Source of the DNA: Azoarcus sp. | Lineage (GTDB): Bacteria; Pseudomonadota; Gammaproteobacteria; Burkholderiales; Rhodocyclaceae | NCBI GenBank assembly: GCA_023230755.1 | Contig: JALNWS010000101.1 | Span: 1 to 14,718 of the forward strand | Direction: 5' to 3' | Length of the DNA: 14,718 nt | In this document: positions 7,836 to 14,718 of the stretch, piece after piece | Layout of the letters: each line of letters begins with the position of its first letter | How positions within the stretch are numbered: the stretch's first letter is position 1 | Notes under the pieces: model-generated | Seen by the model: only the letters and a program-made list of their open reading frames with translations | Told to the model about the DNA's origin: nothing | The model's database searches: none | Translations under genes and position numbers: made by a program

Positions 7836-7955
7836 ATGGCCTCAGATCAACCAATTCAGGTGCGCACTAAAAATGGGCACGCCCAACACTGGTGCGTAAT
7901 TCGTACATTTCCTGCGGAATCCGATCGTTTCTACATGGCCCAGGAATTGCTCTAA
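7836..7955 (+). CDS. Possible 39-residue small protein ahead of the transglutaminase operon
   Basis: An ATG at 7836 opens a 39-codon frame ending in TAA at 7953-7955. It starts MASDQPIQVRTKNGHAQHWC and continues through VIRTFPAESDRFYMAQELL. A purine-rich AAAAAGGGG stands just upstream, though the spacing to the ATG is short (3 nt after the G run). The composition is protein-like, with no membrane segment. It ends 34 nt before the transglutaminase/amidoligase gene and reads in the same direction, so it could be the first gene of that transcription unit, a leader ORF or chance. I do not recognise it. The frame is also open further upstream, but that part is antisense to the M20 hydrolase and is not counted. 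Confidence 0.4.
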   Translation: MASDQPIQVRTKNGHAQHWCVIRTFPAESDRFYMAQELL

Positions 7956-7977
7956 CACCGAACAATCTGCCAGCGAA

Positions 7978-7984
7978 AAGGAAG
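7978..7984 (+). promoter_or_regulatory. Shine-Dalgarno of the transglutaminase/amidoligase gene
   Basis: AAGGAAG lies 5 nt before the ATG at 7990. It supports this ATG as the start, which also yields the family-typical beginning MSIHVALSHVTTYHYDRP. Confidence 0.6.
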
Positions 7985-7989
7985 TATCC

Positions 7990-10900
7990 ATGTCGATTCA
8001 TGTGGCGCTGTCTCACGTCACCACCTATCACTACGATCGCCCGATTAACCTTGGCCCGCAGGTTGTCCGTCTGCGTCCAGCACCGCATAGCCGTACCCGG
8101 ATACTCTCGTATTCGCTTCGGGTGCTTCCCGAAGATCACTTCATCAACTGGCAGCAGGATCCCCAGTCAAACTACCTTGCGCGCCTAGTATTCGAGAAGC
8201 CGACCGACCACTTCAAGGTGCAGGTCGATCTCGTCGCCGAAATGTCGGTGATCAACCCGTTTGCGTTCTTTCTCGAACCCTACGCTGAGAACTTTCCGTT
8301 CAAATACGAAGCTTCTCAGAACCACGAACTCGCCCCCTATCTGCTCAAGCTTCCACTGTCGCCAAAGTTCGAGGAGTACCTGAAGACAATCGACCTCACC
8401 GAGCGGCGCAGCGTCGACTTCCTGGTCAAGGTCAATAGCGACCTCTACTCCCATATCGGCTATCTGATTCGCCTCGAGCCCGGCGTACAGACCCCGGAAG
8501 AAACGCTGACCAGAAAATCCGGGTCGTGCCGCGACTCGGCATGGCTGCTCGTACAGTTGATGCGCCACCTCGGCCTCGCAGCACGTTTCGTGTCCGGCTA
8601 CCTGATCCAGCTCACCGCCGACGTCAAGTCGCTGGACGGTCCGAGCGGTCCGGAAAAGGATTTCACCGACCTGCATGCATGGTGCGAAGTCTATCTGCCC
8701 GGCGCGGGCTGGATCGGCCTCGATCCGACCTCGGGCCTGTTCGCCGGCGAAGGCCACATTCCCCTCGCCTGCTCGCCCGACCCGACGTCCGCTGCACCGA
8801 TCACCGGCGCGCTCGAGAAGTGCGAGGTCACCTTCGAGCACGAGATGAAGGTCACCCGCATCTGGGAAGCGCCCCGGGTCACCAAACCCTATACCGAAGA
8901 GCAGTGGGACGAGATCGTGAGCCTCGGGCGCGCGATCGACGGTGAACTCATCACGCACGATGTGCGCCTGACCCAGGGCGGCGAGCCTACCTTCGTCTCG
9001 GTGGACGATGCCGAAGGCGACGAGTGGAACACCGCCGCCATGGGGCCGGACAAGAAGCGTCTGTCTACGGACCTGTATCACCGCCTGCGCAACAAGTACG
9101 GGCCGAACGGTCTGGTGCACTTTGGGCAGGGCAAATGGTATCCGGGGGAGCAGCTGCCACGCTGGTCACTGAACTGCTACTGGCGCAAGGACGGCGAGCC
9201 GATGTGGTCGCATCCGGAGCTGATTGCCGACGAAAGCAAGCCCGGCACGGCAGACGACCTGATCGCCGGTCGCTTCCTTCGCGGTGTCGCCGACAGCCTC
9301 GGGCTTGCCCCGGAATACGTCTTCCCCGCCTACGAAGATGTGTTCTATTACATGTGGCGTGAGCGCCGCCTGCCTGCAAACGTCGATCCGTTCGACTCAC
9401 GGCTCGATGACGAAATGGAACGCGAACGCCTGATGAAGGTGTTCACCCAGGGGCTCGCCAAGGTCAGTGGCTATGCCTTGCCCATCATACGTGATGCGGT
9501 TTCGGGCGAATGGCAGACCGGACCGTGGTTCCTGCGCAGCGAACGCTGTTACCTGTTCCCCGGCGACTCGCCGATGGGCTACCGTCTGCCACTCGATTCA
9601 CAGCCCTGGGCCGTCCCGGGTGAGCGCCCTGTCATCCACCAGCCCGACCCATTCGACTACTACCCGCCGCTGCCTGCACATGCTGCATTCAAACTCCAGC
9701 CAGGGCCCGCCTCGCGGCCCGATGGCGCGGCCGCACGGCGTACCGGCAGCACGGGCATCATTCGCGGCATCGGTGCCGACAGCGGCGCCGGCAACAGCAT
9801 TTCGACCGTTCCCGGCAAGGGCAGCACGGCGGCACAGGCAGCGTCGACCGGGCGGCGTCCCGCGCTCAAGGAATCCGCGGGCTGGATTTCACGTACCGCC
9901 ATGTGTGCTGAAGCACGTAACGGCGTCCTTTACATCTTCATGCCGCCGACCGAGAGCATCGAGGATTACCTCGAGATCGTTGCCGCGATCGAGACCACGG
10001 CTGAGGCGCTCAAACAGCCCGTCATGCTCGAAGGCTATGAGCCGCCGCGCGACCCCCGCGTCCAGCAGTTCCGGATCACCCCCGATCCCGGCGTGGTCGA
10101 GGTCAATGTTCATCCGGCAACCAGCTGGGACGAACTCGTCGAGCAGACCGAGCACCTGTACGAAGCTGCCCATCAGTGCCGCCTGTCGACCGAGAAGTTC
10201 ATGGTCGACGGCCGCCACACCGGCACCGGCGGTGGCAACCACTTCGTGATGGGTGGAGCGACACCAGCCGATTCACCCTTCCTGCGCCGCCCGGATCTCC
10301 TGCGCAGCCTGATCAGTTTCTGGCACAACCACCCCAGCCTGTCCTATCTGTTCTCGGGCATGTTCATCGGGCCGACGTCACAGGCGCCGCGTATCGACGA
10401 AGCGCGCAACGATTCGGTTGCAGAAATCGAACTCGCGTTCAAGGAGATGACGCGGGTCATCGAATCCTCGCCGAACGGCTGCCCGCCGTGGATGGTCGAC
10501 CGCCTGCTGCGCAACTTGCTGATCGACGTCAGCGGCAATACCCACCGCGCAGAGTTCTGCATCGACAAGCTGTACTCACCGGACGGTCCCACCGGCCGCC
10601 TCGGCCTGCTTGAGATGCGCGCCTTCGAGATGCCGCCACACGCACGCATGAGCCTGGCGCAACAACTGTTGCTGCGGGCACTCATTGCGCGCTTCTGGAA
10701 GGATCCCTACACGCCACCGAAGCTCGTGCGCTGGGGAACGGAGCTGCATGACCGCTTCCTGCTGCCGCACTTCATCTGGCAGGATTTCCGCGACGTCATG
10801 GAGAGCCTCCAGGCCGATGGCTATCCGATCAAGGCCGAATGGTTCGCGTCACATCTCGAGTTTCGCTGCCCGATCTATGGTGACTACACGGTCAATGGGA

Positions 10901-11406
10901 TGACGCTGGAGATCCGCGCAGCGCTCGAACCCTGGCACGTCATGGGCGAAGAAGGCGCCGCGGGGGGAACAGCCCGCTACGTTGATTCCTCGCTCGAGCG
11001 TGTTCAGGTGAAACTCACCGGCGCGGCGCCGGATCGTTACGTTGTCACCTGCAACGGCGTACCGGTGCCGATGCAGCCGACCGGTGTCGTCGGCGAGTTC
11101 GTCGCTGGCGTCCGTTATCGTGCCTGGCAGCCGCCGTCCGCCCTGCATCCGACGATAGGCATAGACAGCCCCCTCACCTTCGACCTCGTGGACAGCTGGA
11201 ACCAGCGCAGTATTGGCGGCTGCCAGTACCACGTGGTGCACCCGGGCGGACGCAACTACGACGACTTTCCGGTCAATGCATTTGCCGCAGAAAGCCGTCG
11301 CATTGCACGCTTCTTCCAGATGGGTCACACGCCAGGCAAGATGGTTGTTGGGGAAGTTCGCACACACCCGGAGTTCCCTTTCACGCTAGACTTGCGCCAC
11401 TACTAA
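7990..11406 (+). CDS. Transglutaminase-like protein fused to DUF2126 putative amidoligase
   Basis: The 1138-residue protein has two parts. Residues 1-90 form a bacterial transglutaminase N-terminal beta domain (HVTTYHYDRPINLGPQVVRL). Residues about 140-250 form the papain-like transglutaminase core with a complete triad: C180 in KSGSCRDSAWL, H229 in DLHAWCEVYLP and D245 in WIGLDPTSGLF. From about residue 300 to the end is DUF2126, assigned by comparative genomics to putative amidoligases of the glutamine-synthetase-like fold. Landmarks are LTQGGEPTFVSVDD (327-340), HFGQGKWYPGEQLPRW (377-392), the glycine-rich GRHTGTGGGNHFVMGG (741-756) and LISFWHNHPSLSYLFSG (774-790). A Gly/Ala/Ser-rich stretch (about 568-630) interrupts DUF2126 and looks like a flexible linker. 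No signal peptide is seen, so cytosolic action is likely. The predicted role is formation plus cleavage or transfer of peptide-like amide bonds on an unknown substrate. It leads the cluster with the ATP-grasp/alpha-E gene. Confidence 0.93.
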   Translation: MSIHVALSHVTTYHYDRPINLGPQVVRLRPAPHSRTRILSYSLRVLPEDHFINWQQDPQSNYLARLVFEKPTDHFKVQVDLVAEMSVINPFAFFLEPYAENFPFKYEASQNHELAPYLLKLPLSPKFEEYLKTIDLTERRSVDFLVKVNSDLYSHIGYLIRLEPGVQTPEETLTRKSGSCRDSAWLLVQLMRHLGLAARFVSGYLIQLTADVKSLDGPSGPEKDFTDLHAWCEVYLPGAGWIGLDPTSGLFAGEGHIPLACSPDPTSAAPITGALEKCEVTFEHEMKVTRIWEAPRVTKPYTEEQWDEIVSLGRAIDGELITHDVRLTQGGEPTFVSVDDAEGDEWNTAAMGPDKKRLSTDLYHRLRNKYGPNGLVHFGQGKWYPGEQLPRWSLNCYWRKDGEPMWSHPELIADESKPGTADDLIAGRFLRGVADSLGLAPEYVFPAYEDVFYYMWRERRLPANVDPFDSRLDDEMERERLMKVFTQGLAKVSGYALPIIRDAVSGEWQTGPWFLRSERCYLFPGDSPMGYRLPLDSQPWAVPGERPVIHQPDPFDYYPPLPAHAAFKLQPGPASRPDGAAARRTGSTGIIRGIGADSGAGNSISTVPGKGSTAAQAASTGRRPALKESAGWISRTAMCAEARNGVLYIFMPPTESIEDYLEIVAAIETTAEALKQPVMLEGYEPPRDPRVQQFRITPDPGVVEVNVHPATSWDELVEQTEHLYEAAHQCRLSTEKFMVDGRHTGTGGGNHFVMGGATPADSPFLRRPDLLRSLISFWHNHPSLSYLFSGMFIGPTSQAPRIDEARNDSVAEIELAFKEMTRVIESSPNGCPPWMVDRLLRNLLIDVSGNTHRAEFCIDKLYSPDGPTGRLGLLEMRAFEMPPHARMSLAQQLLLRALIARFWKDPYTPPKLVRWGTELHDRFLLPHFIWQDFRDVMESLQADGYPIKAEWFASHLEFRCPIYGDYTVNGMTLEIRAALEPWHVMGEEGAAGGTARYVDSSLERVQVKLTGAAPDRYVVTCNGVPVPMQPTGVVGEFVAGVRYRAWQPPSALHPTIGIDSPLTFDLVDSWNQRSIGGCQYHVVHPGGRNYDDFPVNAFAAESRRIARFFQMGHTPGKMVVGEVRTHPEFPFTLDLRHY

Positions 11407-11411
11407 TGTGC

Positions 11412-11443
11412 ACGCCGCCCCCGGCTCGCTCCGGGTGCGGCGT
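11412..11443 (+). terminator. GC-rich hairpin between the amidoligase and ATP-grasp genes
   Basis: Six bases after the TAA of the upstream gene, ACGCCGC (11412-11418) pairs with GCGGCGT (11437-11443). After one mismatch, CCCGG (11420-11424) pairs with CCGGG (11431-11435), closing a 6-nt loop CTCGCT. The stem is 7+5 bp and very stable. It is followed by TATTGTGTG, a poor U-tract, so it would be a leaky intrinsic terminator or a 3'-end stabiliser. It sits 14 nt before the next start codon and could lower expression of the downstream genes relative to the first. Confidence 0.5.
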
Positions 11444-11457
11444 TATTGTGTGAAAAC

Positions 11458-13938
11458 ATGCCGGCTGGCCTCATAGATAATTATCCGCTCAGCGACAATC
11501 GTTTCGATGAAATGTTGTCCGAAAGTGGTACGGCGCGTCCTCACTGGCAAGCCTTTGCCGACCGTATCGAGAGCTTCTCCGACGACGTCCTGACCAAGCG
11601 GTCGGATTTCGTGCGCAGTGCGATCGAAGCGGACGGTGTCAGTTACAACGTGTACGCCGACCCCAAGGGCACCAAACGCCCCTGGGAACTCGACCTGTTG
11701 CCGCTGATCATCGGCAATGACGAGTGGCAGATGCTGTCTTCGGCAATCGCCCAGCGTGCACGTCTGATGAACGCGATTCTTGCCGACCTGTACGGGCCAC
11801 AACACCTGCTTTCAGAAGGATTGCTGCCATCAGCACTGGTCTTCGGTCAGCACGGCTTCAAATGGCCGTCACGTGGGGTCGAGCCGCCCGGCAACGTCTG
11901 GCTTTTCAGCTATGCAGCCGACCTTGCGCGCGCACCGGACGGTCAGTGGTGGGTGATTGCAGACCGCACGCAGGGCCCCTCTGGCGCCGGTTATGCGCTG
12001 CAGAACAGAATCATCGTTTCACGGGCCTTCCCTGACGCGTTCCGCGAACTGCACGTCAATCCGCTCGCCAATTTTTTCCGCACCATGCAGGACAGTCTGG
12101 CGCGACTGGCACCATCCGATGGTGAAGTGCCGTTGACGGTTCTGCTGACGCCCGGCCCATACAACGAGACCTATTTCGAACACGCTTTCCTGGCGCGTTA
12201 CCTTGGTTTCCCCCTGGTCGAAGGGCAGGATCTCACCGTGCGCGACAACACGGTCTACCTCAAGACCTTGCGAGGGCTGCGCCGGGTGCACGCCATTCTC
12301 AGGCGCCTCGACGACGATTTCTGCGATCCGCTCGAGCTGCGCTCGGATTCGGCGCTCGGTGTTGCGGGGCTGCTTGGCGCGATCCGCGCCGGGCGCGTGC
12401 TGATGGCCAACGCGATCGGCAGCAGCGTACTGGAGTCCGGCGCCCTGTTCGGCTTTCTGCCTGCAATCTGCGAACGTCTCCTTGGCGAGAAGATCGCCAT
12501 GCCGTCGGTTGCGAGCTGGTGGTGCGGTGAGCCGCCAGCGCTTGAGTACGTGCTCGAGCATCTCGACGAACTCGTGATCAAGCCCGCCTTCCCCAGCATG
12601 CGGATGGAGGCTGTCTTCGGGCACGAACTCAAGGGCGAGGCGCGCACGCGAATGATCGAAAGCATCCTCGCCCAGCCTCACGCCTATGTTGCGCAGGAAT
12701 GGGTACGGCTATCCCAGGCACCGGTCTGGAATCATCGACTGGTACCGCGCTCAGTCGGCATCCGCGTCTTTGCCGGCGCAACGCCCGAGGGCTACACCGT
12801 GATGCCCGGCGCACTCGGCCGGGTGGCACCGCGGGCAGGAATGGAAGTCATCTCCATGCAGCGCGGCGGTCTGTCGAAGGACACCTGGGTGCGAGCGGAG
12901 GCGCCGGTGGTGCGGCACACGCTGCTCAAACGCCGCCTTGGCGTCATCGATCTCGTCTGCGGCGGCGCCGATATTCCGTCGCGCGTAGGTGAAAATCTGT
13001 TCTGGATGGGGCGCTACGCCGAGCGCGTCGAAGCCAGTGCCCGTTTGCTGCGCGCCGCACTCACCCGCGCATCGAGCACGGACACGGAGGCCGAGCAAGG
13101 ACTTGCCGGGCTGATGGAGGCAACCCGTCGCCTCGGAATTGTTGTCGACTCGGAAGACGAAGATCAGCCGGACGATATCCAGTCACAACTCTTGCGTGCG
13201 CTGCTGGACCACACCCAACCCGGCTCTGTAGCAAGCAATCTTCGCGCACTCAGCTTCTCGGCAAGCCAGGTGCGCGAGCGCCTGTCCTCGGACAACTGGC
13301 ACGCGCTGAACCGCCTCGAGCAACTCCTCTCGGAAGACATCAGCAGCACGGATCAGGCACTGTCCGCAACCGACCGCGTCATGCAGTCAAGCATCTCCCT
13401 CGCCGGTTTCGCGATGGACGACATGACGCGCGATGAAGGCTGGCGCTTCCTCATCCTCGGACGACGCATCGAGCGCCTCGAAGGTCTTGCCGGCCTGATG
13501 AGCGTACCGGCACAGGCCACGCCCGAGGCACGAGAGCGGATGTTCGAATGGCTGCTGGAAGCGGCAAACTCGATCGTCACCTATCGTGCACGCTATCGTC
13601 GCATGCCGGAATTACTGCCTGTCCTTCACCTGCTTGTGTTCGATCGCACCAATCCGCATTCGGTCGGATTCCAGGTCGACGTCCTGCAGAAGTATCTTGC
13701 ACGCAGTTCCCGCGAACTTGGACACCCATACCCCTCACTGATGATCGACCCTCTTGCCCGTCGTCTGGACAATTTCGATCTCACACGCTTTGAAGCGGAT
13801 GATTGCGAACTTGCGCTGGGGACGCTCGGCACCCTGCTCAACGAATCGATCGGTGCAGCATTCAAGCTCTCCGACGAAGTCCATCGACGCTATTTCACCC
13901 ACACCTTGCGCCCGATGCAGCTGCGGAGGGTGGCATGA
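11458..13938 (+). CDS. Circularly permuted ATP-grasp ligase fused to alpha-E domain
   Basis: The 826-residue protein joins two domains often encoded separately. Residues about 75-490 match the circularly permuted ATP-grasp family (formerly DUF404/DUF407): ADRTQGPSGAGYALQNR (168-184), VLLTPGPYNETYFEHAFLA (228-246), LGFPLVEGQDLTVRD (249-263), ELVIKPAFPSM (371-381, K375 a likely ATP contact) and AQEWVRLSQAPVW (412-424). Residues about 505-815 are the helical alpha-E domain (DUF403), starting SRVGENLFWMGRYAERVEAS (508-527) and carrying FDRTNPHSVGFQV (728-740). ATP-grasp enzymes join a carboxylate to an amine through an acyl-phosphate; this family is predicted to make peptide-like bonds on an unknown substrate in the cytosol. 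I chose ATG 11458 because MPAGLIDNY is followed by the family-typical FDEMLSESGTARPHW. A TTG at 11446 would add four residues. No clear Shine-Dalgarno is seen; the upstream hairpin crowds the start. Its stop overlaps the next gene as ATGA. Confidence 0.94.
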   Translation: MPAGLIDNYPLSDNRFDEMLSESGTARPHWQAFADRIESFSDDVLTKRSDFVRSAIEADGVSYNVYADPKGTKRPWELDLLPLIIGNDEWQMLSSAIAQRARLMNAILADLYGPQHLLSEGLLPSALVFGQHGFKWPSRGVEPPGNVWLFSYAADLARAPDGQWWVIADRTQGPSGAGYALQNRIIVSRAFPDAFRELHVNPLANFFRTMQDSLARLAPSDGEVPLTVLLTPGPYNETYFEHAFLARYLGFPLVEGQDLTVRDNTVYLKTLRGLRRVHAILRRLDDDFCDPLELRSDSALGVAGLLGAIRAGRVLMANAIGSSVLESGALFGFLPAICERLLGEKIAMPSVASWWCGEPPALEYVLEHLDELVIKPAFPSMRMEAVFGHELKGEARTRMIESILAQPHAYVAQEWVRLSQAPVWNHRLVPRSVGIRVFAGATPEGYTVMPGALGRVAPRAGMEVISMQRGGLSKDTWVRAEAPVVRHTLLKRRLGVIDLVCGGADIPSRVGENLFWMGRYAERVEASARLLRAALTRASSTDTEAEQGLAGLMEATRRLGIVVDSEDEDQPDDIQSQLLRALLDHTQPGSVASNLRALSFSASQVRERLSSDNWHALNRLEQLLSEDISSTDQALSATDRVMQSSISLAGFAMDDMTRDEGWRFLILGRRIERLEGLAGLMSVPAQATPEARERMFEWLLEAANSIVTYRARYRRMPELLPVLHLLVFDRTNPHSVGFQVDVLQKYLARSSRELGHPYPSLMIDPLARRLDNFDLTRFEADDCELALGTLGTLLNESIGAAFKLSDEVHRRYFTHTLRPMQLRRVA
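13925..13929 (+). promoter_or_regulatory. Shine-Dalgarno for the second transglutaminase, inside the preceding gene
   Basis: GGAGG lies within the last codons of the ATP-grasp/alpha-E gene, 5 nt before the ATG at 13935. With the ATGA overlap (13935-13938) it marks tight translational coupling and fixes the start of the downstream gene. Confidence 0.7.
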
Positions 13939-14718
13939 CCGCCATTCGATATCACATCCGACACGACACACGCTATAAATACGATCGGCCTGTTGGCGAG
14001 TCTCGCCAGATGCTTCGCCTTACCCCCCGCGAACTGCCGGGGCAGCACTGTATTTCGCACCGAATCGCGGTCGTCCCCGAACCACATCGCACCGAAGACT
14101 TCAACGATGGCTTCGGCAACCCCGTGCGCTCGCTGCACTTCGACCAGGACCACGACACGCTCTTCATCCGTGCCGAGAGCTGGGTCGAACTCACCCCGCG
14201 CCCGCAGCCGGATCTGGCCGCCTCGCCGGCGTGGGAAGCCGTGCGGGACGAGCTCACCTATCGCGCCAAACACGTCATGAGCCCGAAGCAACTCGAAGCG
14301 AGCGCGTTTCTCTTCGAGTCGCCCCACGTGCGTGTCAAACGTGACTTTGCCGATTACGCTGCCAGTGATTTCATCGAAGGCAGGCCGCTCCTCGAGGCCG
14401 TCCACGGGTTGATGCATCGCATCAACAAGGAGTTCATCTTCGATCCCGAAGCGACCGACAACTCCACCCCGGTCACCGAGGTACTCGAGAACCGGCGTGG
14501 GGTGTGCCAGGACTTCGCGCACCTGATGCTCTCCTGCCTGCGCTCGACGGGTATCGCTGCGCGCTACATCAGCGGCTACATCCTGACCCGACCGCCGCCA
14601 GGCAAACCGCGGCTGGTTGGCGCCGATGCAACCCACGCCTGGGTTTCGGTGTTCTGCCCGGTCACCGGCTGGGTCGATTTCGATCCCACCAATGCGTTGA
14701 TCCCCGAACGCGAGCATG
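13935..14718 (+). CDS. Second transglutaminase-like protein, 3' end beyond the window
   Basis: The reading frame stays open for 261 codons to the right edge, so the C-terminus is missing. Residues 1-85 are the transglutaminase N-terminal domain (IRYHIRHDTRYKYDRPVGES, 4-23; LRLTPRELPGQ, 27-37). The papain-like core follows, with C191 in NRRGVCQDFAHLMLSCLR, H234 in GADATHAWVSVF and D250 in GWVDFDPTNALIP, so the triad is intact. Related full-length proteins are usually about 270-300 residues, so only a little is probably missing. These proteins are better regarded as predicted amide hydrolases or transferases than true protein cross-linkers. There is no signal peptide, so it probably acts in the cytosol. 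It overlaps the preceding ligase gene by 4 nt (ATGA), pointing to the same mRNA and pathway. It differs in active-site surroundings from the transglutaminase at 7990 (CQDFAHL versus CRDSAWL), so the two are not recent duplicates. Confidence 0.94.
   Translation, partial: MTAIRYHIRHDTRYKYDRPVGESRQMLRLTPRELPGQHCISHRIAVVPEPHRTEDFNDGFGNPVRSLHFDQDHDTLFIRAESWVELTPRPQPDLAASPAWEAVRDELTYRAKHVMSPKQLEASAFLFESPHVRVKRDFADYAASDFIEGRPLLEAVHGLMHRINKEFIFDPEATDNSTPVTEVLENRRGVCQDFAHLMLSCLRSTGIAARYISGYILTRPPPGKPRLVGADATHAWVSVFCPVTGWVDFDPTNALIPEREH

Noticed and set aside
8185..9120. A 311-codon minus-strand frame
   Set aside because: It lies opposite the transglutaminase core with its intact triad and has no motif of its own.
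11446..11457. TTG at 11446 as the start of the ATP-grasp/alpha-E gene
   Set aside because: It would add only four residues. The ATG at 11458 gives the better N-terminus and lies clear of the hairpin.
12019..12681. A 220-codon minus-strand frame
   Set aside because: It lies opposite conserved ATP-grasp sequence. Its composition is typical of an antisense shadow.
1..14718. CRISPR arrays, tRNA/rRNA genes, insertion sequences, phage or plasmid functions
   Set aside because: I saw no regularly spaced repeats, cloverleaf-like sequences, transposase or integrase motifs, or terminal inverted repeats on either strand.

Overview
The window is GC-rich, densely coded bacterial chromosome. The proteins look proteobacterial, and the mix of gene families suggests a betaproteobacterium of the Azoarcus/Thauera (Rhodocyclales) type. 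That placement is a judgement from memory of the families, not a database result. I see no tRNA, rRNA, insertion sequence, phage gene or CRISPR array.

Left part (1-1738), minus strand: the N-terminal 348 residues of a Lon-related ATP-dependent protease (AAA_32/LonB-like family) that runs off the left edge. It is preceded by a small gene of about 97 residues of unknown function with a strong Shine-Dalgarno and a TTG start. A gene-poor stretch (1446-1738) separates this pair from the divergent moaA.

Middle part (1739-7748): moaA (molybdenum cofactor synthesis, first step) on the plus strand runs convergently into rmuC and overlaps it by 16 bp. On the minus strand an M20 metallo-amidohydrolase, a ten-helix FtsX/YbbP-type permease and rmuC are all co-oriented. 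The permease and rmuC are separated by a single base. No ATPase partner for the permease is present in the window.

Right part (7749-14718), plus strand: a possible 39-residue ORF precedes three large genes: (1) a 1138-residue protein with an N-terminal transglutaminase-like cysteine peptidase and a C-terminal DUF2126 putative amidoligase; (2) an 826-residue fusion of a circularly permuted ATP-grasp ligase and an alpha-E (DUF403) domain; (3) a second transglutaminase-like protein, translationally coupled to (2) by an ATGA overlap and cut by the right edge after 261 residues. A GC-rich hairpin lies between (1) and (2).

This right-hand cluster is the most interesting content. It combines two predicted amide-bond-forming enzymes of different folds with two papain-like enzymes able to cleave or transfer amide bonds. 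That is the layout of a predicted peptide-tagging or peptide-synthesis system known from comparative genomics. As far as I know it has no established substrate. In related loci the Anbu proteasome-like peptidase is often nearby, so the sequence just right of the window is worth reading.
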